Below, one piece after another: positions 23,362 to 30,690 of a DNA stretch of 35,747 nucleotides. The stretch lies in NCBI GenBank assembly GCA_017446055.1, contig JAFSRQ010000060.1, positions 1 through 35,747 on the forward strand, written 5' to 3'. Below the pieces are notes generated by a model that was given only the letters and a program-made list of their open reading frames with translations, did not search any database and was not told where the DNA came from. Within the stretch, counting starts at the first letter, position 1. Every line of letters begins with the position of its first letter. Made by a program: the position numbers and the translations under genes. This stretch comes from Synergistaceae bacterium (GTDB lineage: Bacteria > Synergistota > Synergistia > Synergistales > Aminobacteriaceae).

Positions 23362-24795
23362 ATGCCGGGAAAATCTGACAACCTCCTTGTGGGGTTAAGT
23401 ATGGGGACTACGAAGATTACTATGATAGTAGCGGAGAGAGACCGCCGTTATCCTGACTCTTTACACGTTGTAGGATTCGGGAACGCGCCTTCACGCGGAA
23501 TCTCAAAGGGTATAATCGTAAGCCTTCAGGATGCCCGGCAGTCAGTAGAGAAGGCATATAAGGACGCGCAGAGCATAACAGGAATATCGGCAAAACGTCT
23601 GAGCAATGTAGTAGTAGCCTTCAACGCAATGGACGTGCAGAGCGAGTCGACCCACGGAATGGTAACGCTGGGAGGCCGCGAGTCGAAATCGGTGGAAGAG
23701 GGCGACCTTAACCGCGTGATAGACCGTGCCCGCGCAAATTCCGTTCTTGCCACATCAGCCCGCAACAATATGTACTCCCTTCACATGATACCCACGAGCT
23801 ATGAGCTTGACGGACGGCCAATCGATGAACCCCTCAACATGAACGGCAGCCAGCTCGACATATGGATGCAGACGGTAGCAGTCCCCATGACTTACGCGCA
23901 GAATGTCGTGAACTGTGTGCAGACTGTAGGACTTGATGTCAAGGGACTCGTGCTGAAGCCGCTTGCCTCATCGCTGGGTGCTGTGTACGAGGAAGAGATG
24001 AGAGCGGGCTGTATCTCCATCTGCATTGGCGGAGGGACAACGGGAATAGTGCTTTATCGCAACGGCAGGGCTTTCCGCGTGATGAGCATACCTATAGGCG
24101 GCGAGCATATACGCAACGACTTGGTGCAGGTTCTCCACATTTCACCGGGAGAGGCCGAACACCTCAAGAAGAGGATATTTGCGGTTGATGCTGACGATGA
24201 AGAGATGCGCCGCGATGGTATTGACGTGGATTATGCCTACCAGATAATCCTTGCGCGTATAGAGGAGCTTTTCGGGAAATATATCCGTGAAGCACTCGCC
24301 GAATGCACGCCCCAGCATTTCCCCAACGGCATAATACTTTCAGGCGGTGTGAGCATGACACCGGGAATTGACCAGATGCTTGAGGACATTCTGCAGATGC
24401 CGGTGCGCAAAGCTGTCGAGCCTGTCTACGCAATGCCCCCCGGACTCGACAATGCTTCTTACGTCAGCGCGGCGGGTATCCTCAAGTACCAGGTGATGAC
24501 CGAACACGACCCGTATATCTTCATGGAGTCAGACCAGACACTGCCGGGACTGTCTGAGCGTTCCGAACAGAGAACAAGGCAGGAGCAGAAACGCGCAGAA
24601 CGCCGTAACCGTGACACCGGGGATTTTGACGAGGGTGAAGAGCCTTACAGCGAGCCTGACGACTACGGCGGACAGTATGAGGGCGGATATGATGAGACTG
24701 ATGACGGGGGGTATGATGAGCCTGATGATTCCAAGCGCGAGAATTTCGGACAGCTTATGCGGACATTAGCGGACAGGTTCAAAAAGTTGTTCTAG
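23362..24795 (+). CDS. ftsA: Cell division protein FtsA
   Basis: FtsA is an actin-like ATPase that tethers FtsZ to the membrane and signals to the divisome. The phosphate-binding VGLSMGTTKIT begins near residue 10. The 1C subdomain region, ICIGGGTTGIVLYRNG (near 220) and the ILSGGVSMTPGI block (near 325) follow. The extreme C-terminus NFGQLMRTLADRFKKLF is a classic amphipathic membrane-targeting helix. Between them lies an acidic, disordered-looking linker (about 385-455) with repeated GGYDE(T/P)DD. The ATG at 23362 follows GAAGGGAAC. It is 45 bases after ftsQ, with a lone TTGACA in the gap. Confidence 0.95.
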   Translation: MPGKSDNLLVGLSMGTTKITMIVAERDRRYPDSLHVVGFGNAPSRGISKGIIVSLQDARQSVEKAYKDAQSITGISAKRLSNVVVAFNAMDVQSESTHGMVTLGGRESKSVEEGDLNRVIDRARANSVLATSARNNMYSLHMIPTSYELDGRPIDEPLNMNGSQLDIWMQTVAVPMTYAQNVVNCVQTVGLDVKGLVLKPLASSLGAVYEEEMRAGCISICIGGGTTGIVLYRNGRAFRVMSIPIGGEHIRNDLVQVLHISPGEAEHLKKRIFAVDADDEEMRRDGIDVDYAYQIILARIEELFGKYIREALAECTPQHFPNGIILSGGVSMTPGIDQMLEDILQMPVRKAVEPVYAMPPGLDNASYVSAAGILKYQVMTEHDPYIFMESDQTLPGLSERSEQRTRQEQKRAERRNRDTGDFDEGEEPYSEPDDYGGQYEGGYDETDDGGYDEPDDSKRENFGQLMRTLADRFKKLF

Positions 24796-24801
24796 GTCTG
24801 C

Positions 24802-24830
24802 TTGTCATGCCGTGAAAAATAAAATACAAT
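24802..24830 (+). promoter_or_regulatory. Sigma70-type promoter for ftsZ
   Basis: TTGTCA (24802-24807), exactly 17 bases, then TACAAT (24825-24830). Each box matches five of six consensus bases. It lies 29 bases before the ftsZ ATG in the ftsA-ftsZ gap and would allow extra ftsZ transcription. Confidence 0.65.
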
Positions 24831-24858
24831 CACAGCCAGAAGGAGGAGATGCGCTAAA

Positions 24859-26154
24859 ATGAATGATAATTTGTTCAAGCTCACCAATAACAATATCCGC
24901 CAGAATGAAAAGATAGTAGTCTTCGGTGTAGGAGGCGGGGGAGGAAACGCCCTCAACCACATAATAGAGTCAAACGTTCAGGGAGTAGACTTCGTAGCGG
25001 CCAACACAGACGCAAGGGCATTAGACATGAACCAGGCACCCAACAAGATTATACTGGGCGAGACTCTTACGCGCGGGCTTGGAGCGGGGGCAAATCCCAA
25101 AGTCGGAGCAGATGCCGCAAAAGAAAGTATCGACCGCATAAAGGAATACATCACCGGGGCTGACATGCTTTTTGTTACGGCAGGCATGGGAGGCGGTACA
25201 GGTACAGGAGCCGCGCCCGTCATAGCTGAGACTGCCAGGGATATGGGAGTTCTTGTTGTCGGTGTGGTAACAAAACCTTTCGGCTTCGAGATGGGCAGGA
25301 GAATGCGCACGGCTGAAGAGGGCATTGAACACCTCAAGAAGAATGTTGACGCTCTCCTTATCGTTGAGAATGACAAGCTCCTTCAGATGGAGAACGGCGC
25401 GAAGATGAAGATTGTTGACGCATACAAGAAGGTTGATGAAGTATTGCGTCAGGCAGTGCAGGGAGTTACAGACCTCATCACGAAATCAGGCTTTGTGAAT
25501 CTGGACTTTGCTGACATCAAGGCCATCCTCACAGGAGCAGGCACGGCCATAATGGGAATGGGTGAGGGTGAAGGCGAAGACCGCGCAAGACGTGCCGCAC
25601 AGAACGCAATAGAGTCCCCGCTGATGACCATGCCGGTAACAGGCGCAACAGGTATCCTCCTCAACGTTACGACAGGCTCAGAGATCATGCTAAGTGAGAT
25701 GACTGATGCCGCGAAAATCATCGAGGAGAAAGCCGACCCTGACGCTCAAGTCATCTGGGGACACGTTTTCGATGACACCCTCGGCGAGAAAGTCCACGTA
25801 ACACTGATAGCCACATTCCCGGAAGACTCACAGAGCCAGGCCGCCAGAAGCATACGCATATCAGGACGCAATGACGCGGGAAGAGGCGCAGTATCTCCGC
25901 AGGCACCCGTTACAGGCCAGAACGTACCCATGCCTCAGCCCCCGGTACAGCAGCCCCAGCAGCCGATACAGACACCGCAGCCTCCGAGAAGGACTCTGTA
26001 TACCCTCTATGAGCAGAAACGCAGGGCACAGCAGGAAGGACTAGAGGAAGCTAGGCTCTCACAGCCCAATCCCAACGAGCGCGATGCATTTATGGGAATG
26101 CCGAGGAAGATTTATGACCAGCCGTCAATCTACAGAAAGAACCGGAAGGATTAA
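24859..26154 (+). CDS. ftsZ: Cell division protein FtsZ
   Basis: FtsZ is the tubulin-like GTPase that forms the Z ring. The signature [13 protein letters not shown] (T4 loop, near residue 108), [12 protein letters not shown] near the N-terminus, and the catalytic T7 loop [11 protein letters not shown] (near 214) are intact. A Pro/Gln-rich linker (about 335-385) leads to a C-terminal tip [13 protein letters not shown], comparable to the conserved peptide that binds FtsA. A strong SD (AAGGAGGAGAT) precedes the ATG at 24859. It is followed three bases later by the SPOR-domain gene. Confidence 0.98.
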   Translation: MNDNLFKLTNNNIRQNEKIVVFGVGGGGGNALNHIIESNVQGVDFVAANTDARALDMNQAPNKIILGETLTRGLGAGANPKVGADAAKESIDRIKEYITGADMLFVTAGMGGGTGTGAAPVIAETARDMGVLVVGVVTKPFGFEMGRRMRTAEEGIEHLKKNVDALLIVENDKLLQMENGAKMKIVDAYKKVDEVLRQAVQGVTDLITKSGFVNLDFADIKAILTGAGTAIMGMGEGEGEDRARRAAQNAIESPLMTMPVTGATGILLNVTTGSEIMLSEMTDAAKIIEEKADPDAQVIWGHVFDDTLGEKVHVTLIATFPEDSQSQAARSIRISGRNDAGRGAVSPQAPVTGQNVPMPQPPVQQPQQPIQTPQPPRRTLYTLYEQKRRAQQEGLEEARLSQPNPNERDAFMGMPRKIYDQPSIYRKNRKD

Positions 26155-26157
26155 TCC

Positions 26158-26811
26158 ATGTCAAGAAGAATAACCAACAGAAGGGGTATCAAGAAGCGCG
26201 GAATAATTCCCTCATTCGGTGATATAGTCCTGCCTATTGTGGGGATTGCGGCGGTTGGACTCTTGGTGCTTGCAGGGAAGCAGTTTTTCTCCAGAGGAAT
26301 AGAGTCCTCACCGTCAATCACATCGACACGAGCCTACAGCGACTCTCCCGCGCTCATGGCCGAACGTGAAGAGAGCCTCCCGCAGGCCGCGAAAATCCCG
26401 GAGCCGTCAGAAGACATCGCCGCACATGACGAAGCCACACGGGAGAACACGATACTTGCAGTCGCGGAGAACACCGAAGCCCCCAGAATAGCGGACATTA
26501 AGCCGGCAGTCTCACAGCCCGCGAAAGCTCCCGCCCCGGTGAAATCATCACCCGCGAAAATGACGAGCCTTCCTCCCGAAAAGCAATGGCGTGTGCAGGT
26601 CGGTGCTTATCCGTCAAAGGCTGAGGCGGAGAATATCGTCAAGAAAATCAAGCGTGCAGGCTACAAGGCAAGGATATACCAGAATCCCGCATCGAAGCAC
26701 GTCAAGGTGTGGGTTGAGGCTGGTGAAAGCAAATATCAGGCCGGACTTATGGTTGAAGCGATGAAGAAGCTCGGCTACAAGTCAGCATTCTCATTCCCGC
26801 CGATGAAGTAA
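26158..26811 (+). CDS. SPOR-domain membrane protein
   Basis: SPOR domains bind denuded septal peptidoglycan, which brings proteins to the division site. This 217-residue protein has a basic cytoplasmic start, one membrane helix (about 24-42), a low-complexity Ala/Pro/Glu/Ser linker, and a C-terminal SPOR domain (about 143-217: WRVQVGAYPSKAEAENIVKK..., AGYKARIY). The layout is that of FtsN/DedD-type division proteins. It starts four bases after the ftsZ stop and ends before a clear terminator, so it is the last gene of the ftsZ transcript. It may be the FtsN functional equivalent here; that is an inference. Confidence 0.88.
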   Translation: MSRRITNRRGIKKRGIIPSFGDIVLPIVGIAAVGLLVLAGKQFFSRGIESSPSITSTRAYSDSPALMAEREESLPQAAKIPEPSEDIAAHDEATRENTILAVAENTEAPRIADIKPAVSQPAKAPAPVKSSPAKMTSLPPEKQWRVQVGAYPSKAEAENIVKKIKRAGYKARIYQNPASKHVKVWVEAGESKYQAGLMVEAMKKLGYKSAFSFPPMK

Positions 26812-26829
26812 GGCACTCAGAAAACGACA

Positions 26830-26859
26830 AGGGCAGGGCTTTTCCTGCTCTATTTTTTT
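26830..26859 (+). terminator. Rho-independent terminator after the SPOR gene
   Basis: AGGGCAGG and CCTGCTCT form an eight-pair stem with one wobble and a six-base loop, followed by A and seven T. It ends the ftsZ-SPOR unit. Confidence 0.88.
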
Positions 26860-26879
26860 ACCCGCAAACAGGAGATTTT

Positions 26880-28190
26880 ATGCTCATGAAAGATTTTGAC
26901 GCTCTCGAAAAGTTATTGTACTCACATTCCGACAACAGAATAATTCCCGGCCTCGAAAGAATTTCACGCCTACTTTCACGCATGGACAATCCGCAAAACT
27001 CGTTCAGGTCAGTCCACATAGTAGGCACAAACGGAAAAGGCTCAACAGGCGCGTTCATCTCGTCAGTACTCACGGCTTCAGGTTACAGGACAGGCTTCTA
27101 TTCGAGTCCACATCTTGCGAGCCCGGGAGAGAGGCTTCTTGCTGACGGTGAAGAAATGCCTGCTGATTCGTGGGTTGACGCTGTGAGTTATGCTGTGAGT
27201 CATATTATGCCTGGTGAAGACCTGCCGTCATACTTTGAGCTTCTCACGGCGGGGGCGTTTGAGCTTGCGAGGAGGACGGGAATCGAGGCGGGAGTCATTG
27301 AGGCCGGGCTGGGCGGCAAACTTGACGCGACCAACACAATGAGCCGTACAGCTTGCAGTGTGATAACGTCAGTATCAATTGACCACACCGAATATCTCGG
27401 ACCTACACTTGAGGGAATCGCCGGGGAGAAATTCGCGGTCGTCAGGGAAAATGTTCCGGCTGTCTTTTCGGGATACGATGAGTCATTAGTGCCGATGTTC
27501 CGTGAGACTTGCCGGGAAAAAGGAGCGTTGCCGTTCGTTGTGAGTCAGCAAGCAAGAACTGAGAACGTGAAAGTTACGGCAGAGGGAAACACTTTCGACT
27601 TCTATGCGCCGGGCTTGGAGCTGGGGAGCATACGCACAGGGCTAATCGGAGGCTATCAGGTCAGGAATGCGGCAGTTGCTCTGTCAGCAATATCACTCAT
27701 ACGCGGCTCATTCCCCAGAATCACAGAAGACTCAATCCGTGAAGGTATGCTCAATGCCAGGTGGCCGGGAAGACTCGAAGTAGTCAGCAAAAATCCCCTC
27801 ATCATTCTTGACGGCGGTCATAATCTCGACGGCGTGAAGAATCTCTGCGCGAGTGTCCGGGAATTGTGGCCTGAGAGGAAATTTGCGGTGGTCTACGCGG
27901 CCATGAGGGACAAGGATTATCCCGGATGCCTTGAGGTGATGAGTGAGACGCTGAGACCGAGACTCTATGCTACGTGCGTTCCGGGAATGGCTAGGTCAGC
28001 AAGTCCTGAAGAACTTTTGCGGGCGGCGGGAAATTTCGCGTGGGGGAATGCGCCGGAAGGGTTCATGAGTCCAAGTGAGGCAATAAGCCGGGCGGTTGAT
28101 GACGGGAATGATGCGGTCTTAGTCTGCGGAAGCCTCTACATGATAGGTTACATCAAGCGGGGAAACTTGCTGTGGTCTATGCGCCCATGA
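26880..28190 (+). CDS. folC: Folylpolyglutamate/dihydrofolate synthase
   Basis: FolC adds L-glutamate to folates (and in many bacteria makes dihydrofolate) with ATP; it is a Mur-ligase relative. Visible motifs are GTNGKGSTGAF (near residue 48), YSSPHL, IEAGLGGKLDATN, SIDHTEYLG and LDGGHNLDGVKN. Length of 436 residues is normal. GGAG lies before the ATG at 26880, with another ATG two codons later. The last residues (NLLWSMRP) do not look native: from about 28165 the DNA is a damaged second copy of part of folC, read out of frame, and that copy supplies the stop codon. The last normal residues appear to be GYIKRG. Confidence 0.93.
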   Translation: MLMKDFDALEKLLYSHSDNRIIPGLERISRLLSRMDNPQNSFRSVHIVGTNGKGSTGAFISSVLTASGYRTGFYSSPHLASPGERLLADGEEMPADSWVDAVSYAVSHIMPGEDLPSYFELLTAGAFELARRTGIEAGVIEAGLGGKLDATNTMSRTACSVITSVSIDHTEYLGPTLEGIAGEKFAVVRENVPAVFSGYDESLVPMFRETCREKGALPFVVSQQARTENVKVTAEGNTFDFYAPGLELGSIRTGLIGGYQVRNAAVALSAISLIRGSFPRITEDSIREGMLNARWPGRLEVVSKNPLIILDGGHNLDGVKNLCASVRELWPERKFAVVYAAMRDKDYPGCLEVMSETLRPRLYATCVPGMARSASPEELLRAAGNFAWGNAPEGFMSPSEAISRAVDDGNDAVLVCGSLYMIGYIKRGNLLWSMRP

Positions 28191-28292
28191 GGAATAAGGA
28201 TTTTGCCGGGAATGCGCCGGGAGGGTTTGCGACTTCAGATGAGGCAATACGGAGGGCAATTAGTGAGAATGACAGCGTTATAGTCTGGCTGA
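28165..28292 (+). pseudogene. Broken, internally deleted copy of part of folC
   Basis: In one frame this stretch encodes KLAVVYAPMRNKD, then GNAPGGFATSDEAIRRA and SENDSVIV. These match folC residues around FAVVYAAMRDKD (27880s) and WGNAPEGFMSPSEAISRAV (28040s), with about 45 intervening codons missing. It then diverges. It is a decayed partial tandem copy of the folC 3' half, not a separate gene. Its start overlaps the current folC end. Confidence 0.75.
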
Positions 28293-28307
28293 AGAGGGAA
28301 TGCTTTC

Positions 28308-28460
28308 ATGACGCAAGGCAACAGCACACAGGGAGGGCTTTTCCTGAACGGGCAATATGAGAAGTTAGCCAGAGATATTGCAGTCATAGACAAGCTCGCA
28401 GTCGCAATACTTAAGATAGAAACGCAGGGAGCATTTACGCAGTCAAGCCTGTTGTCGTAA
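28308..28460 (+). CDS. Small hypothetical protein, 50 residues
   Basis: The ATG at 28308 follows GAGGG by nine bases and opens a 50-residue frame beginning MTQGNSTQGGLFLNGQYEK and ending SLLS. It is mostly helical and charged in the middle (LARDIAVIDKLAVAILKIE), with no signal or membrane segment. I recognise no family. It lies between the folC remnant and mgtE and could be a real small gene or chance. Confidence 0.35.
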   Translation: MTQGNSTQGGLFLNGQYEKLARDIAVIDKLAVAILKIETQGAFTQSSLLS

Positions 28461-28480
28461 CAGTATATTCTATGAAAGCG

Positions 28481-28489
28481 TGATAAAAT
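28481..28489 (+). promoter_or_regulatory. Possible extended -10 promoter for mgtE
   Basis: TGATAAAAT (TGn plus five of six -10 bases) lies 31 bases before the mgtE ATG. The gap is only 59 bases, with no room for an M-box-type magnesium riboswitch. Confidence 0.35.
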
Positions 28490-28519
28490 TCTGGATTAAT
28501 ACTTGCAGGAGGTGTGAAA

Positions 28520-29872
28520 ATGCCCGAACTCACAGACACTCTCGAAACAATAAAATCACTCATAGACACCAAGAACATACGCGAGCTTCGTGCCATCACC
28601 GATGACATGAACGATGCCGACATTGCTGACACACTCGAACAGTTAGAGCCGGAAGCACGAATCATACTCTTCCGGGCGTTAAGCAGGGACGTGGCCGCAG
28701 AAGTCTTCGCCCACCTCATTCCCGACACGAAAGAGGCACTGGTCTCACAGCTCACAGCCCCCGAATTGGGTCGCATTGTCGATGAATTGTTCCTTGATGA
28801 TGCCGCTGACCTGGTCGAGGAACTGCCCGCCGATGTCGTCAAGCGCATTCTCGAATCCGCAAGCCCTGAAACACGCAAAGGCATAAACCAGCTCCTCAAG
28901 TATCAGGAAGACTCAGCCGGAAGCATAATGACCACCGAATATATTTCCCTCCGTCCCGATATGAACGTTGAGGAATCCTTCAGGCACATACGCGAGGTAG
29001 GCACGGACAAGGAGACCCTCTACACCTGCTATGTTACTGACCCCAAAGGAGCGTTAATCGGAGTCGTTACGGTCAGGACTATGCTTCTGTCCCAGTATGC
29101 CGACAAGATAGCGGACATTATGACGGACACCAACCTAATCACAGTCAACACGAACGATGACCGCGAGAAAGTTACGGAGCTTTTCCAGAAATATGACTTC
29201 ATGGCGATTCCAGTTGTCGACTCTCAGAATCACCTTGTCGGAATCGTTACGGTTGATGACGCTATGGAGGTACTAGAGGAGGAAAGCACAGAGGACTTCC
29301 ACAAGATGGCGGCCATGCTTCCGATGGATGAGCCGTATTTGTCGATGAGTATCGGCGAGCTGGCGAAGAAGCGCGTGATATGGCTGATGGTGCTGATGAT
29401 TTCGGCGACTTTCTCCGGGGCTATCCTCACTCACTATCAGGCGGTGTTCGCGGCTTTCCCTGCGCTGATTGCGTCAATCCCAATGCTTATGGACACGGGC
29501 GGAAATGCCGGGTCTCAGTCGTCAACACTCGTAATCAGGGGTATTGCTGTCGGTGAGCTGAAGCTGAGAGATGCTCTGTCTGTCCTCGTGAAGGAGCTTC
29601 GTGTGAGTCTGATGGTCGGCGGGGGGCTTGCTCTGGTGAATTTCGCCTACAAGTATGCTATGAGCGGGGATATTCTGCTGTCTGTGATTGTTGGTATAAG
29701 CCTCTTCGGGACGGTCATATTCGCGCAGACAGTCGGAGGGATGCTGCCGCTGCTCGCAAAGGCACTCGGTTTTGACCCGGCATTGATGGCATCGCCTATT
29801 GTTACGACGATTGTTGACGCAGGAAGCCTCACGCTGTATTTCGCGGTTGCCAGCAGGGTTATGGCTATATGA
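28520..29872 (+). CDS. mgtE: Magnesium transporter MgtE
   Basis: MgtE is a dimeric Mg2+ channel gated by cytoplasmic Mg2+ sensing. The order is as in the family: an N domain of helical repeats (about 1-125), two CBS domains (about 130-250; SAGSIMTTEY, ADIMTDTNLITVN, GIVTVDDAMEV), a connecting helix, then five membrane helices (about 280-450). The pore signature MDTGGNAGSQSSTLVIRG is intact. The ATG at 28520 is chosen because AGGAGG is seven bases before it; a GTG two codons earlier is too close to the SD. Length of 450 residues is typical. Confidence 0.96.
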   Translation: MPELTDTLETIKSLIDTKNIRELRAITDDMNDADIADTLEQLEPEARIILFRALSRDVAAEVFAHLIPDTKEALVSQLTAPELGRIVDELFLDDAADLVEELPADVVKRILESASPETRKGINQLLKYQEDSAGSIMTTEYISLRPDMNVEESFRHIREVGTDKETLYTCYVTDPKGALIGVVTVRTMLLSQYADKIADIMTDTNLITVNTNDDREKVTELFQKYDFMAIPVVDSQNHLVGIVTVDDAMEVLEEESTEDFHKMAAMLPMDEPYLSMSIGELAKKRVIWLMVLMISATFSGAILTHYQAVFAAFPALIASIPMLMDTGGNAGSQSSTLVIRGIAVGELKLRDALSVLVKELRVSLMVGGGLALVNFAYKYAMSGDILLSVIVGISLFGTVIFAQTVGGMLPLLAKALGFDPALMASPIVTTIVDAGSLTLYFAVASRVMAI

Positions 29873-29882
29873 ATAACATTGT

Positions 29883-29913
29883 CCCCCCCGCGCATTTTCA
29901 CGGAGGGGATTTT
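29883..29913. terminator. Hairpin between convergent mgtE and the kinase-like gene
   Basis: CCCCCCCG and CGGAGGGG form an eight-pair stem with one mismatch and a ten-base loop, followed by ATTTTCT on plus. It could end transcription from mgtE. Confidence 0.55.
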
Positions 29914-29915
29914 CT

Positions 29916-30479
29916 CTAGCTCATGCACCTGTCGAGGATTATTTCTTTCACGCGCCTGACCGTGTAATCAAGCCCGCCGGAAGTGTCAAGCGTTACAGTC
30001 CGTGCCATAAGTCCCAGCTCGTAAAGACAATCGTCAATCTTTTCGCCTACCCGTGAATGGAAGTCAACAGCCCAGTCTTTGTCGTGGCTGAAAGTCTTTG
30101 TGCGTTCATGCATCTGTTCCGGGGTAGTGAGGAGCTTTATCCCCCAGGCGTAATCGATGAGCGGGGATGTCCTCATGAGTGCGGAAAGCCGCCGGAAACT
30201 TTTCGGGTTGCGGACTGCGACATACGCCAGATTTCCCGGGTGCCAGGTCTCAGACACAGACACTCCCGGCATTTCACGGAACTTCATATCGCGTTCAAGC
30301 TCCATTTTCGTGAGAGCCACCTCGAAATCCTCATCCCTTGCGTCAGGCTGTCCTTTGTCCCTGTAGAATATCTCCTTGCCTATCTCGTAGCCGCAGCCGG
30401 TAATCACATTGTCCCTCTCAAGCGCGCGGAGTATGCTGGTCTTACCGCTGGCGTGAGGTCCGCAAATGAACATGAACAT
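29916..30479 (-). CDS. P-loop NTPase, kinase-like
   Basis: The 187-residue protein starts with a strong Walker A, GPHASGKTS, at residues 7-15, followed by an alpha/beta sequence of the size of small nucleotide or nucleoside kinases. SETWHPGNLAYV and AVRNPKSFRRL resemble the middle of thymidylate-kinase-like or deoxynucleoside-kinase-like folds. The acceptor substrate is not identifiable. GGAGG precedes the ATG at 30479. It is downstream of mfd on the same strand but separated by 174 bases filled with degenerate repeats of the mfd 3' end. ATPase or kinase activity is supported; a specific role is not. Confidence 0.75.
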   Translation of the reverse strand: MFMFICGPHASGKTSILRALERDNVITGCGYEIGKEIFYRDKGQPDARDEDFEVALTKMELERDMKFREMPGVSVSETWHPGNLAYVAVRNPKSFRRLSALMRTSPLIDYAWGIKLLTTPEQMHERTKTFSHDKDWAVDFHSRVGEKIDDCLYELGLMARTVTLDTSGGLDYTVRRVKEIILDRCMS

Positions 30480-30510
30480 GAATCAATCCTCCAGTGTGAA
30501 AATTTATGTT

Positions 30511-30690
30511 GCTGTCCTGCTTATTATGTGAGCAATCTTCCTGTGTATATTTTACGTTACGGCAAATACTGCTGTCCTGCGATGACGCGAATAATCTCCC
30601 CCTGTGTGTACGCTGTGCCTAATACTGATGTCCTATTGCCGATGTGAACCCGGTTATCCCTGTGTGTATTTCACGTTGCGGCCTAATGAC
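30511..30690. repeat. Three degenerate 56-64 bp repeats of the mfd 3' end
   Basis: Units at 30511-30570, 30571-30626 and 30627-30690 share G(C/A)TGTCCT at one end and CTGTGT(A/G)TA plus ACGTT(A/G)CGGC at the other (the second unit is more decayed). The unit nearest mfd includes the last codons and stop of mfd. In the farthest copy the minus strand still encodes RNVKYTQ, the same residues as the mfd C-terminus. Confidence 0.75.

Noticed and set aside
28461..28519. Magnesium riboswitch (M-box or ykkC-like) before mgtE
   Set aside because: Only 59 bases lie between the small frame and mgtE, with no matching conserved core.
30057..30647. 196-codon open frame on plus over the kinase-like gene
   Set aside because: It is antisense to a gene with a clear P-loop and SD, and it runs through degenerate repeats.
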